A program made the translations under genes and the position numbers. A model generated the notes under the pieces. It was not told where the DNA came from. It was given only the letters and a program-made list of their open reading frames with translations, and did no database searches. DNA of 64,000 bases from Marinospirillum sp035271045 (GTDB lineage: Bacteria; Pseudomonadota; Gammaproteobacteria; Pseudomonadales; Halomonadaceae), in the NCBI RefSeq assembly GCF_035271045.1, contig NZ_DATESC010000007.1:186001-250000 (forward strand), given 5' to 3'. Of this stretch, positions 17,179 through 26,221 are shown one piece after another. How positions within the stretch are numbered: the stretch's first letter is position 1; every line of letters starts with the position of its first letter.

Positions 17179-17901
17179 ATGTCATCAACTTGTGATTTTC
17201 AACCTGCATGGCTATTGCATTCCCGTCCTTATTTAGAAACGAGTGCTTTAGCTTGGTTGTTAACACTAAAAGATGGGCGTTTAAATGCGGTTGTACGTGG
17301 TGTACGCACTAAAAAAAGCCGTTACCGTGCTTTGCTGCAACCTTTTACACCCTTGCAAGTTAGGATTAAAGGTCATCAAGAGTTAAAAAAACTGGCTGAC
17401 CTAGAAGCCACTTCAGCGCCCCACTGGTTACAAGGTGAAGCGCTGATTTGTGGGCTGTATGCCAATGAATTGCTTAGCCGCTTGTTGCTAGCAGGTCAAG
17501 CTTGTCCAACTTTATTTCGTGATTATTCACTGCTGCTACAACTACTAAATAACAGTGAGCAACGTGAACCAGCTTTACGACGCTTTGAGTTAAGTCTGCT
17601 GGATCATTTAGGTTATCCCCTTGTTTTTACTGATACTCAGGGTAATGCCCTAGTGGAAGAACGCTTGTATCGCTGGCTGCCTGAACACGGTTTTTTAGTT
17701 ATTCATGGTATAGCAGAATCCAATACCCGTATTTACAGGGGTGCAAATTTATTAGCCATAGCAAACGATGACTGGCGAGAAAAACTAACACGACAAATCG
17801 CTAAAGCCCTTACACGCCAGTTGTTACAGCCCTTGCTAGGCTCTAAACCTTTACACAGTCGGCAACTTTTTTTACACATGAAAAAGCCTAGCCTGACATA
17901 A
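17179..17901 (+). CDS. recO: DNA repair protein RecO
   Basis: RecFOR mediator that loads RecA at single-strand gaps and anneals DNA. It has 240 residues. An N-terminal OB fold includes the conserved LLHSRPYLETSAL and VVRGVRTKKSRYRALLQPF segments. The C-terminal part is helical. No zinc-finger cysteine cluster is seen, as in other gammaproteobacterial RecO proteins. It starts 5 bp after era. Confidence 0.95.
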   Translation: MSSTCDFQPAWLLHSRPYLETSALAWLLTLKDGRLNAVVRGVRTKKSRYRALLQPFTPLQVRIKGHQELKKLADLEATSAPHWLQGEALICGLYANELLSRLLLAGQACPTLFRDYSLLLQLLNNSEQREPALRRFELSLLDHLGYPLVFTDTQGNALVEERLYRWLPEHGFLVIHGIAESNTRIYRGANLLAIANDDWREKLTRQIAKALTRQLLQPLLGSKPLHSRQLFLHMKKPSLT

Positions 17902-17950
17902 TTTTTGCTTGAATCAATCTTAAAAGTAGAACTTAAAAATGGAGCTTAAA

Positions 17951-18691
17951 ATGAGTCAGCGTTTATTGCTTGGCGTAAATATTGACCACATTGCGACCCT
18001 GCGCCAAGCGAGGGGCACACGCTACCCAGATCCTGTATTAGCAGCACAACTTGCCGAACAAGCCGGTGCTGATGGCATTACTTTGCACCTGCGTGAAGAC
18101 CGCCGCCATATTCAAGAACGCGATGTTGAACTAATTAAACAAGTGCTGCACACGCCCATGAACTTTGAAATGGCGGTGACTGAGTGGATGCTTAGCTATG
18201 CAGAAAAGCTACAAGCTGAGCACGTTTGTTTAGTGCCTGAGCGCCGCGAAGAACTGACCACCGAAGGTGGTTTAGACGTTGCAGGTCAGCTAGAAAAAAT
18301 AACCGCTGCCATTAAGCGTTTAGCCGCAGTAGGCAGTGAAGTGTCGTTATTTATTGATGCTGATTACAAGCAAATTGATGCGGCTGTTACAGCCGGTGCG
18401 CCAGCGATTGAGCTGCACACGGGTGCTTATGCTGATGCTCAAGCGCCTGAATTGGTTGCCAAAGAACTAAAACGCATTCAAGAAGGCGTTGCTTATGCAT
18501 TAAGTAAAGGCTTAATTGTGAATGCTGGCCACGGTTTGCATTACCATAACGTGCAAGCCATTGCTGCCATTCACGGCATTAATGAATTAAATATAGGCCA
18601 TGCCATCATTGCGCGTGCTGCTTTTACGGGTTTAGCCGAAGCCATTAAAGCAATGAAAGTCATTATGTTAGCGACAAGGGCTTCATGCTAG
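17951..18691 (+). CDS. pdxJ: Pyridoxine 5'-phosphate synthase
   Basis: Condenses 1-deoxyxylulose-5-phosphate with aminoacetone 3-phosphate to make pyridoxine 5'-phosphate (the DXP-dependent vitamin B6 route). The TIM-barrel protein opens LLGVNIDHIATLRQARGT and has the family segments DGITLHLREDRRHI, CLVPE, LHTGAYA and VNAGHGLHYHN. I choose ATG 17951 (246 residues), because GGAG at 17941-17944 fits it and homologues begin there. It follows recO, the common recO-pdxJ order, and overlaps the next gene by 7 bp. Confidence 0.97.
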   Translation: MSQRLLLGVNIDHIATLRQARGTRYPDPVLAAQLAEQAGADGITLHLREDRRHIQERDVELIKQVLHTPMNFEMAVTEWMLSYAEKLQAEHVCLVPERREELTTEGGLDVAGQLEKITAAIKRLAAVGSEVSLFIDADYKQIDAAVTAGAPAIELHTGAYADAQAPELVAKELKRIQEGVAYALSKGLIVNAGHGLHYHNVQAIAAIHGINELNIGHAIIARAAFTGLAEAIKAMKVIMLATRASC

Positions 18692-20082
18692 CCAGATTTA
18701 CTCAAACGTTTGCGCCTTACCGCGATAGGCGTATGTTAACCCTTTTAATACTTGGGTTTTCAAGTGGTTTACCTGCGCCTTTAGTTTTTTCTAACCTATC
18801 TATCTGGTTAAGGGACTTGGGCGTTAGCCGCACTGAAATCGGCTTGTTTGCTTTAGCTGCTACGCCCTACGCGCTTAATTTTTTATGGGCACCCTTGGTC
18901 GACAGATTACGTTTGCCGTGGTTTTCGGCCCGTTTTGGTCGCCGCCGTGGTTGGGCATTATTTACCCAAAGTCTATTAATGTTGGCCATTTTTTTACTAT
19001 CGCTGACTAATCCTGCACAAAATTTAATGCTGGTTGCTTTGGCAGTGTTGTTTGTGGCTTTTATGTCCGCGACTCAAGATATAGTGATTGATGCTTATCG
19101 TATTGAACTTTTAGAGCCGCATTTATACGGTGCTGGCTCTGCTGCAGCCATTTGGGGCTGGCACTTAGGTGGTACTTTAGTGGGCGCTGCGGGTGGTTTA
19201 TACCTAGCAGAATATTTTGGCTGGAATACGGCTTATGGTGTGTTAGCTGCTGGTATTTTAATTGGTATGGTTGCCGTGTTGTTTAGCCCTGAACCTAAGC
19301 CGTCTATTTCTGCAGCAACCTTGGCTGAAGAGTCGCGTGTATTAGCAAACCTAGACCGCTTTAACGCATTGCCCAAGCATTTACGCGCAGCAATGGGTTG
19401 GTTTTACGTCAGTTTATTAGCGCCTTTTGCTGAATTTACGCGCCGTAAAGGTTGGCTGTGGATACTTGCCTTTATTTTTATTTTTAAACTTGGTGATGCG
19501 TTACTAGGGCGAATGTCGGGCGTATTTTACCGAGAACTCGGTTTTTCTTTATTAGAAATTGCAGACGTTTCTAAGCTGTATGGCTTTGGTGCCAATATTA
19601 TTGGTATTTTGCTGGGCGGAATTTTAGTGGCGCGAGTGGGACTGCTAAAAGCATTGTTTGTTTCTGGCTTGGCCACTGCCACGACCAACCTTACCTATGC
19701 TTGGTTAGCTGCTTCAGGGCAATCGTACGCCATTTTTGTTATAGCCTTGATCGCCGATAATTTCACCACTGGATTAGTCACTGTCGCCTTTGTTGCTTAC
19801 CTTTCTAGCTTGTGCAACTCCGCTTACACTGCCACCCAATATGCACTGTTAGCATCCCTAGGTAATTTAGCTAGAATTTGGTTATCGGCTTCAAGTGGCT
19901 GGATGATTGATAAACTTGATGGTGATTGGTCTGTTTTTTTTGTATTAACGGCTATTATTGCTTTAGTTGGCTTACCGCTGTTATTAGTATTAATTTACAA
20001 GTTTCCGGTTATACCGCCGCCTACTTTTGAAAGCCAAACCTCTGAAGCTGGATTCAAGAAAAATGGAGTTAGTGACCCATGA
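18685..20082 (+). CDS. AmpG-like MFS permease
   Basis: Major-facilitator transporter of the AmpG family, which imports anhydromuropeptides for peptidoglycan recycling. It has 465 residues and about 12 hydrophobic helices. The N-terminal segment LGFSSGLPAPLVFSNLSIWL is typical of AmpG, as is LFALAATPYALNFLWAPLVDR just after. It overlaps pdxJ by 7 bp and the downstream unknown gene by 4 bp (ATGA). Related AmpG-like carriers handle other solutes, so the substrate is inferred from family only. Confidence 0.82.
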   Translation: MLARFTQTFAPYRDRRMLTLLILGFSSGLPAPLVFSNLSIWLRDLGVSRTEIGLFALAATPYALNFLWAPLVDRLRLPWFSARFGRRRGWALFTQSLLMLAIFLLSLTNPAQNLMLVALAVLFVAFMSATQDIVIDAYRIELLEPHLYGAGSAAAIWGWHLGGTLVGAAGGLYLAEYFGWNTAYGVLAAGILIGMVAVLFSPEPKPSISAATLAEESRVLANLDRFNALPKHLRAAMGWFYVSLLAPFAEFTRRKGWLWILAFIFIFKLGDALLGRMSGVFYRELGFSLLEIADVSKLYGFGANIIGILLGGILVARVGLLKALFVSGLATATTNLTYAWLAASGQSYAIFVIALIADNFTTGLVTVAFVAYLSSLCNSAYTATQYALLASLGNLARIWLSASSGWMIDKLDGDWSVFFVLTAIIALVGLPLLLVLIYKFPVIPPPTFESQTSEAGFKKNGVSDP

Positions 20083-21983
20083 TTCGCCAGTTATTCCAGC
20101 CACGTAAAAAAAATGACTCAGTTAATTTAAGGGCAAGGGTTTCGCTAGAGCGTGAAGGGAACGAACAGATAAAACGTATTAGCCAAGTTGTGCATCGTAT
20201 TCACTGGACGCGCACCATTTTAGGTATTATGTGGACAGCAGGCCCTGTAACTATGCTGGGTTTATTAGGTGGCTTTTACCTAGCCTATGGCAAAGTTCCA
20301 CCAGCTCAAACCCTGTTGTACTTTTTTACTTTTACTGTTTTATCCGCTTTAATCGCTTTTTTTGCCAAAGTGATTTATGACATGACACGCGGCCACCTTG
20401 TTGAACAAGCGCAACAAGACGTGACGGAAGCCATTGATAAACTCGCTGATTTAATTCTAGCCGTGCGTGATTTAATTGTTGGTAGCCACGAAGAAGATGT
20501 CAGGCAACGTGAAGCGGCTTTACAACTGCTGCGCCGCATTGAGTTAACCCCTGATGGTGTTGCCTTTGCTGCTCAAGAGTTAACCGGCGATAGTGAGTTA
20601 GCAAAAATTTTAGGTCGTGTTGAAACCTATCGCCGCGCGGGTTTGTACTCACGTGTGCGAGATTTAAACCGTCAACACCGTGAGCGTATAGAAGCTGCCT
20701 TGCAGTGGCTTAACGAAGCCTCACCAGAAGCGGCTAGCGTATTAAGAGAACGTTTTAGTGGCGAAGCTCCGCAGCTAGAAAAGGGTGTGCCGCGTGATGA
20801 ATTTTTTATCGAGCGTGTATTAGCCGCTATTGAAGAAGACAACCTCTTGTTAATGACGCTACAAGATGTTGAGGAAATGCTAATTCTAGCCTTTGAGCTG
20901 GTCAATGGCCGTGAAATACCGATGCTGATTTTTAGTTATTCGGGTAAATGGCGATTAGCTAGAGCTTTAGATGATTTAGAAAAAAAACGCAGCCATTACC
21001 GAATAACACAAGCCAGTGGTAGTAACCGTATCCGTGCTTTGGCAGGCTTTTTAGTAGAAACCGATGAAGCGATTCACGAACAATTACCCTATGGTACTTC
21101 TGCACACGAATTAATCGGGCGCATTGAAGTAATTTTAGATCAAATCGCTTCGGATGTTTTGGCGTTAGTTGAATTATCCAGCCAAGGACGTTTAGAAAAT
21201 ACCACCGAATTACGCAGTAAAGCGGACGTTTTGTCTAAATCATTAATTTTGTACAAAGCTTCACGGCAAGGTTATCAGCAGCTAGGCCGCGCTCATGCGG
21301 CTTTAATTGATGCATCAGAAAGCTGGAACAGCTTAACCTCACATTTTGATCAAGTGAATCAACTAAGGTTTGGGCCGGGTCGCAGCGGTTTACGCATTAT
21401 TGAACGGGTTGTTTCATTGGCCGATGAACAAAAAATTGCGGTGTGTCAGCACCTAGTAGGTTATTTGCAAGGTGAACAATTAGAAAAACGTGGACGGCGC
21501 TTTTTTACGCGCCGTGATGGGCGTTCACGGCCTTTAACCCTAGAAGGTGCACGGCAATTAGCGGTTGAAGTGGCGCTTGCTTTAGAACCACACATTCAGC
21601 TTTCGCGTCCAGAAATTCAACGGGGCTTAAACGCAACTAATGCCACTTATTTAGGTGGTTTAGAACCTGATATGAGTGCTGCTGAAAAAGCGGCTTTAGG
21701 CGCAGCGATGGCCAGTGAAGTACAGCAAGATATGAGCCATGCAGCAGAACGATTGGCTGTCGCTTTAGTTAAACACTACCGCGTCGATTTAACGGAAGAA
21801 GCGCGTGACTTTTTAATTGATGCTTATGGCGCAAGGTTACAAATGTTAGAAATGCTTTCTAACTATGAAACTAATACGATAAACAGTCCGGTCAGTTTTT
21901 TAAGCTTACGTCCACCGCTGGTTGTTGCACCTAAGCGTGAATGGTATCGGGCATTAATTAAAGCAAGGCAGGAGTTAAGTTAA
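20079..21983 (+). CDS. Unrecognised 634-residue membrane-anchored helical protein
   Basis: I do not recognise this family. Two transmembrane helices lie at about 47-70 and 78-100, with a basic N-terminus before them. A long, highly charged, Arg/Glu/Leu-rich and almost wholly helical region of about 530 residues follows, with no visible nucleotide-binding or catalytic motif. The composition suggests extended helical bundles or coiled coils. Translation is likely coupled to the AmpG-like permease upstream (ATGA overlap), and panE follows after 2 bp. The tight packing suggests a role near the permease or envelope; this is inference only. Confidence 0.75.
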   Translation: MIRQLFQPRKKNDSVNLRARVSLEREGNEQIKRISQVVHRIHWTRTILGIMWTAGPVTMLGLLGGFYLAYGKVPPAQTLLYFFTFTVLSALIAFFAKVIYDMTRGHLVEQAQQDVTEAIDKLADLILAVRDLIVGSHEEDVRQREAALQLLRRIELTPDGVAFAAQELTGDSELAKILGRVETYRRAGLYSRVRDLNRQHRERIEAALQWLNEASPEAASVLRERFSGEAPQLEKGVPRDEFFIERVLAAIEEDNLLLMTLQDVEEMLILAFELVNGREIPMLIFSYSGKWRLARALDDLEKKRSHYRITQASGSNRIRALAGFLVETDEAIHEQLPYGTSAHELIGRIEVILDQIASDVLALVELSSQGRLENTTELRSKADVLSKSLILYKASRQGYQQLGRAHAALIDASESWNSLTSHFDQVNQLRFGPGRSGLRIIERVVSLADEQKIAVCQHLVGYLQGEQLEKRGRRFFTRRDGRSRPLTLEGARQLAVEVALALEPHIQLSRPEIQRGLNATNATYLGGLEPDMSAAEKAALGAAMASEVQQDMSHAAERLAVALVKHYRVDLTEEARDFLIDAYGARLQMLEMLSNYETNTINSPVSFLSLRPPLVVAPKREWYRALIKARQELS

Positions 21984-21985
21984 TA

Positions 21986-22897
21986 ATGGAGCAAATGATT
22001 TACGTTTTGGGTGCCGGGTCTTTGGGCTTACTTTACGCCTCACGCTTAGCCCGCACTGGTAAAACGGTGACTTTATTAGTTAAACCCAGCCAATCTAATG
22101 CGTTAGGTTTAGGCATTACTTTGCGTGAAGGTGAAGCGGCTTTGGCTAAGCGGGTTTTTGTTCGTGTTAAAAGTGAAGCCAACGCTGAAATACAAATTAG
22201 TCAGCTGATTATTGCTACTAAAGCGGGGCAAGCCACAGCAGCACTTAATAAATGGAAAGCGTGTTTGGCAGACGATGCAGAAATTTTAATGCTTCAAAAT
22301 GGTTTGGGTAGCCAAGCTGAAGTAGCGGCAATGCTTACGCCGCAGCAAACCTTGTTAGCTGCAAGTGTGACCGAAGGTGCTTACTTAGAAGAAGTAGGCG
22401 CAGTGGTTCATGCGGGTAAAGGTAAAACATTACTAGGGCGTTGGAGTGGTGCTAATAAAACAGCGGTGGCACATTGGGTCAGCCGTTTAACCATTGCTGG
22501 GCTAGCGGCTGAGTCAGTGGATGCTATACGCCCAGTGTTGTGGCACAAACTCGCCATTAATTCAGTGATTAATCCTTTAACCGCCATTCATAACGTCGAA
22601 AATGGTGCGCTAGCCAGCCGTGATTATAAACCTCAAGTTGACGACTTGTGTTTAGAGTTGTTGCAAGTATTTAAGCGATTAGGCATTGCCGAACCAGAAG
22701 GTGGGCTGGCATCACGAATAGAACAAGTTATTATATCGACCGCTGCTAATCGTTCATCCATGCTGCAAGATTTGGATAAAGGCAAGAAAACTGAAATTGA
22801 TTATATAACGGGTACTTTATTAAAAGTGGCAACTTCACTTAAATTAGCGTTACCTACGCACCAAGCCATGTATAACGCGGTTAAAGCCGCCGAATAG
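21986..22897 (+). CDS. panE: 2-dehydropantoate 2-reductase
   Basis: NADPH-dependent reduction of ketopantoate to pantoate in pantothenate/CoA synthesis. It has 303 residues. The Rossmann nucleotide loop VLGAGSLGLLYASRL is at about 7-21. The catalytic Lys lies in the LWHKLAINSVINPLTAI region, and the C-terminal domain has SSMLQDLDKGKKTEIDYITG. All are diagnostic. It begins 2 bp after the unknown 634-residue gene and overlaps the convergent rfaH-like gene by 17 bp. Confidence 0.95.
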   Translation: MEQMIYVLGAGSLGLLYASRLARTGKTVTLLVKPSQSNALGLGITLREGEAALAKRVFVRVKSEANAEIQISQLIIATKAGQATAALNKWKACLADDAEILMLQNGLGSQAEVAAMLTPQQTLLAASVTEGAYLEEVGAVVHAGKGKTLLGRWSGANKTAVAHWVSRLTIAGLAAESVDAIRPVLWHKLAINSVINPLTAIHNVENGALASRDYKPQVDDLCLELLQVFKRLGIAEPEGGLASRIEQVIISTAANRSSMLQDLDKGKKTEIDYITGTLLKVATSLKLALPTHQAMYNAVKAAE

Positions 22898-23369
22898 CAC
22901 TAGAATCTACTTTAATGCGTTGCTGCTGTTGCAATAAGTTTAATAACAAAATAACGCGCTCATCGCCGTTTTTACTGGCAAAAATAGCGGTTAAACCTTT
23001 TAATGGGCCTTTATCAATCAATACTTGGTCGCCTGTTTCGAATTGTTGTTCTGGTGCAGATTGAATACGCTGTTTGAGTTGTTTAATCAAATTATCAGCT
23101 ATTTTTACTGGTGTACTACCAAAGGCAACTAGCTTTAATACGCCACGCGTAGAGCGTATAGGTCGCCAATTATCCGTAACATTGTTTAGGTGAATAAATA
23201 AGTAATAGGGAAACAAAGGTTCATCAACAAGCTTTAATTTACCTGCACGCGGCTTTTCAATCGCTATACAAGGATGAAACACTTCAAATCCTTGGTTTTG
23301 TAAATTTTCTGCGGCACGAAAAGACTCTTTTGCTTTGCATTGAATTACATACCAGCTGCGTTTCGTCAT
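22881..23369 (-). CDS. rfaH: RfaH/NusG-like transcription antiterminator
   Basis: Specialised NusG paralogue that joins RNA polymerase at ops sites and couples transcription to translation in long envelope operons. Start chosen at MTKRSWYVIQ (ATG 23367-23369, GGAGTAAC just before it), giving 162 residues as for E. coli RfaH. The N-terminal NGN domain has WYVIQCKAKESFRAAENL and FPYYLFIHL. The C-terminal KOW region has FETGDQVLIDKGPLKGL. Its target operon is not in this window. It is convergent with panE. Confidence 0.9.
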   Translation of the reverse strand: MTKRSWYVIQCKAKESFRAAENLQNQGFEVFHPCIAIEKPRAGKLKLVDEPLFPYYLFIHLNNVTDNWRPIRSTRGVLKLVAFGSTPVKIADNLIKQLKQRIQSAPEQQFETGDQVLIDKGPLKGLTAIFASKNGDERVILLLNLLQQQQRIKVDSSAIRRL

Positions 23370-23523
23370 CGTTACTCCAAAACTTAGGGCGTTATCCTTA
23401 TCGACAAGCTTAACTGGCAGCAAGAAAATCACTTGTCAGTTTTAGCAGCTTTAACCCAGTGAGGTTATACTAGCGCCATAATAAATTTTAGTCTTTATAT
23501 TCATTTTTTTATTAGGAGTTGTT

Positions 23524-24009
23524 ATGCCGTCCTTTGATGTCGTTTCAGAATTAGATAAACACCAAGTGACTAATGCTGTTGACCAAGCTAACCGTTTAGT
23601 CGGTAATCGCTTTGATTTTAAAGGCGTGAATGCCCGTTTTGAACTCACTGGCAAAAATGAAGTGATTCTTCATGCTGAAGCTGAGTTTCAAGTTAAGCAA
23701 ATGGTAGAAATCTTACAGGCTGAATTAATTCGTAAAGGCATTGATGCTGCTTGTATGGAAGAAGGTAAGGTTGAAGAGGCGAATAGAACAGCGCGTATGC
23801 CGATAAAATTACGCGAAGGCATTGAAACTGAGTTGGCTAAAAAAATCGTTAAAATGATTAAAGATGCCAAACTAAAAGTTCAAGCGCAAATTCAAGGCGA
23901 ACAAGTGCGCGTTACGGGTAAAAAGCGTGATGATTTACAAGAAGTGATGGCGTTATTGCGTGGCACAGAATTAGAGATGCCGCTGCAATACATTAACTTT
24001 CGAGACTAA
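23524..24009 (+). CDS. yajQ: YajQ family nucleotide-binding protein
   Basis: Small cytosolic protein with two RNA-binding-like folds; family members bind nucleotides, and some bind cyclic di-GMP. It has 161 residues, standard length. It opens PSFDVVSELDKHQVTNAVDQ and has NRFDFKG and VRVTGKKRDDLQEVM, which are family hallmarks. GGAG lies ahead of the ATG. A cyclic di-GMP metabolising protein is encoded 30 kb away in the same window, but no link is shown. Confidence 0.95.
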   Translation: MPSFDVVSELDKHQVTNAVDQANRLVGNRFDFKGVNARFELTGKNEVILHAEAEFQVKQMVEILQAELIRKGIDAACMEEGKVEEANRTARMPIKLREGIETELAKKIVKMIKDAKLKVQAQIQGEQVRVTGKKRDDLQEVMALLRGTELEMPLQYINFRD

Positions 24010-24022
24010 TGTTAAACACTCA

Positions 24023-24400
24023 ATGTTAATAGGTATTGGTACTGATTTAGCAAAAATAGAACGCTTTGCCGCAATTTTACAAAGACGCGGTGTGGCTATA
24101 ACGCGCCGTTTGTTAACGGCCAATGAGCAGGCGGCTATGCAACAAGCCGCCAGTCCAGCGGCTTTTTTAGCCAAGCGTTTTGCGGCAAAAGAAGCCTTGC
24201 TTAAAGCGTTAGGTACAGGCTTGCGAAATGGTTTAAGTTGGCAGCACATAGAAGTCAGCAACGATGAGTGGGGCAAGCCTAGCATTGAACTTAATGGCGA
24301 AGCTTACAAGTTAGCGGCTGCAAAAGGCGTAAAATCCATTCACCTTTCTATTACTGATGAAAAAGACATGGCTTTGGCTTTTGTGGTGTTGGAGCGTTAG
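24023..24400 (+). CDS. acpS: Holo-[acyl-carrier-protein] synthase
   Basis: Transfers 4'-phosphopantetheine from CoA to acyl carrier protein. It has 125 residues. Magnesium and CoA binding motifs GIGTDLAKIERF at the N-terminus and FLAKRFAAKEALLKALGTG near 50 are both present. The usual partner pdxJ is not adjacent here but lies about 5 kb upstream on the same strand. It follows yajQ by 13 bp and is convergent with the haem operon. Confidence 0.97.
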   Translation: MLIGIGTDLAKIERFAAILQRRGVAITRRLLTANEQAAMQQAASPAAFLAKRFAAKEALLKALGTGLRNGLSWQHIEVSNDEWGKPSIELNGEAYKLAAAKGVKSIHLSITDEKDMALAFVVLER

Positions 24401-24410
24401 GTATGCAACT

Positions 24411-25205
24411 TTAATCATCCAACATCACTAAATGCCGGTTATTTTCAGGGTGATAATAAGCCGTTAACTCTGCTTTATAGACACTTGAAATGCGCTGCAA
24501 GTCTAAAACCTCAGCAGGTTTCCCCAAAGCTTGCACCTTGCCTTTATCTAACAGCAATATCTTGTCTGCAAACACACTGGCAAGGTTTAAATCATGCAGC
24601 ACACACACCAAGCTCCAGTTATGCTGTTTTACTAAAGTTTTTAACTGCCTAAAAATTTGTTGTTGCTGTCCTAAATCTTGCGCTGACATGGGTTCGTCCA
24701 GCAGCAATAAAGCCCTAGGCACTGCCCAAATTTGTGCTAACACCCTAGCGAGTTGCACGCGTTGGCGTTCACCACCTGAAAGGCGCGTAATTTTACGCCC
24801 CAGCAATTCATAAGCACCGGCAGCTTGCATTGCCTGAATGACTAAAGGTGAATCGGCTTGGTCATCACCCCAAGCATAACGCCCTAACGCCACCACCTCT
24901 TCTGTTAAAAAATCAAAACTTAACGGGTTAGATTGCTCCATTCGTGCACGATTTCTAGCCAACTCTGCAGGTGACCAAGCACTTAAAAGCCGGTCGCCCA
25001 TCATAACTTGCCCACTTGTTGCTTTAATTTCACCCGTCAGTAGGCTAAGTAACGAAGACTTCCCCGCACCATTTGGGCCACACACCGCAAGAATCTGGCC
25101 GTCATAAAGGTCTAAGCTCATCGGTTGTAAGCGCCAGCTATCCGGCTTACCTAAACTAATTTCCCTAGCAGTAAGCACTGGCTGTTTAGCGGTTTTTTGC
25201 GTCAT
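24411..25205 (-). CDS. hmuV: Haem ABC transporter ATPase HmuV
   Basis: Cytoplasmic ATPase of the haem importer. It has 264 residues. Walker A GPNGAGKSS near 40, signature LSGGERQRVQLARVLAQ near 143, Walker B ALLLLDEPMSAQD, and the H-loop in CVLHDLNLA are all present. It belongs to the FepC/BtuD/HmuV subfamily. Haem is assigned because the same minus-strand operon also encodes a haem-degrading HmuS. It starts 4 nt inside hmuU. Confidence 0.93.
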   Translation of the reverse strand: MTQKTAKQPVLTAREISLGKPDSWRLQPMSLDLYDGQILAVCGPNGAGKSSLLSLLTGEIKATSGQVMMGDRLLSAWSPAELARNRARMEQSNPLSFDFLTEEVVALGRYAWGDDQADSPLVIQAMQAAGAYELLGRKITRLSGGERQRVQLARVLAQIWAVPRALLLLDEPMSAQDLGQQQQIFRQLKTLVKQHNWSLVCVLHDLNLASVFADKILLLDKGKVQALGKPAEVLDLQRISSVYKAELTAYYHPENNRHLVMLDD

Positions 25206-26221
25206 ACATCACCTCGGTTACGCCCACGCGCTAACATCCATAAAAAATAAGGGCCGCCAATTAAACTGGTTAACAAGCCAACAGGGATTTCAGCCGGTGC
25301 AGCAAGGGTTCTTGCCAAAGCATCTGCAAGCAGCAGTAAAATAGCACCACCCAAAGCAGAGGCAGGCAATAAAAGCCGATGTCCCGGCCCCAAAATCATG
25401 CGCAACATATGTGGAATCATTAAGCCTAAAAAACCAATAATGCCAGCTAAAGCCACACTGACACCCACCGTTAAAGCTGTGCCTAGCACCACTTTTTGGC
25501 GTAGTTTTTTAGCATCTAAACCACTGTCTACGGCGGCTAAATCGCCGAGTTGTAAAACATCTAATTGTTTACGCACCGATAGCAATAAAAACAAACCGGG
25601 CAGCATCACCAAAGCACCCACAGCCAATTCACTGCCACGCACAAAGCCCAAACCACCCATGCCCCACAAACTCATTTGGCGAAGCTGTTGATCATCAGCC
25701 ACATAACTTAGCAAACCATTAAATGCACCTGCCAGTGTATTAATGGCTAAACCTGCCAATAATAGCCACAGCATATTGCCGTGCCCATTTTGTCCTAAGC
25801 GAAAAATCAGCCAACAGGTTAACCAACCGCCAACACAGGCAATTAACATTTGTCCTTGCCAAGTCCATTGGTCGGGTAAAAAAGCAGCAAGTGGAAAGAC
25901 AATCCACAAACCCACCGCCAAACTTGCGCCACTCGACACCCCAAGCAAACCTGGGTCGGCCAAAGGGTTACGAAATAACCCCTGCATGGCTGCACCCGCC
26001 AGCGCCAAACCACTACCCACTAACATGGCTAGTAACAAACGGGGAAGGCGAACGGCTGTCCAAATCTGCCAATCATAACTGCTCATACTGCCAGTAATGA
26101 ATTGCCAAGGGCCCAAGGCTAGCGTTCCGGCTTGGGATGCCAGTAAAACGGCAATAAAGAGCACCAAGAAAAGTAACAGTAATGCACGTGGCGCAGGTTT
26201 TAATGCTAGCAAGCGATTCAT
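25202..26221 (-). CDS. hmuU: Haem ABC transporter permease HmuU
   Basis: FecCD-family integral membrane permease. It has 339 residues and about ten hydrophobic helices. Family segments are AMLVGSGLALAGAAMQGLFRNPLADP near residue 65-90 (split motif), LGVSSGASLAVG, GFLGLMIPHMLRMILGPGHR and EIPVGLLTSLIGGPYFLWML. The last two contact the ATPase and close the pore. Start overlaps hmuT by 4 nt and stop overlaps hmuV by 4 nt, so all three are translationally coupled. Confidence 0.94.
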   Translation of the reverse strand: MNRLLALKPAPRALLLLFLVLFIAVLLASQAGTLALGPWQFITGSMSSYDWQIWTAVRLPRLLLAMLVGSGLALAGAAMQGLFRNPLADPGLLGVSSGASLAVGLWIVFPLAAFLPDQWTWQGQMLIACVGGWLTCWLIFRLGQNGHGNMLWLLLAGLAINTLAGAFNGLLSYVADDQQLRQMSLWGMGGLGFVRGSELAVGALVMLPGLFLLLSVRKQLDVLQLGDLAAVDSGLDAKKLRQKVVLGTALTVGVSVALAGIIGFLGLMIPHMLRMILGPGHRLLLPASALGGAILLLLADALARTLAAPAEIPVGLLTSLIGGPYFLWMLARGRNRGDV

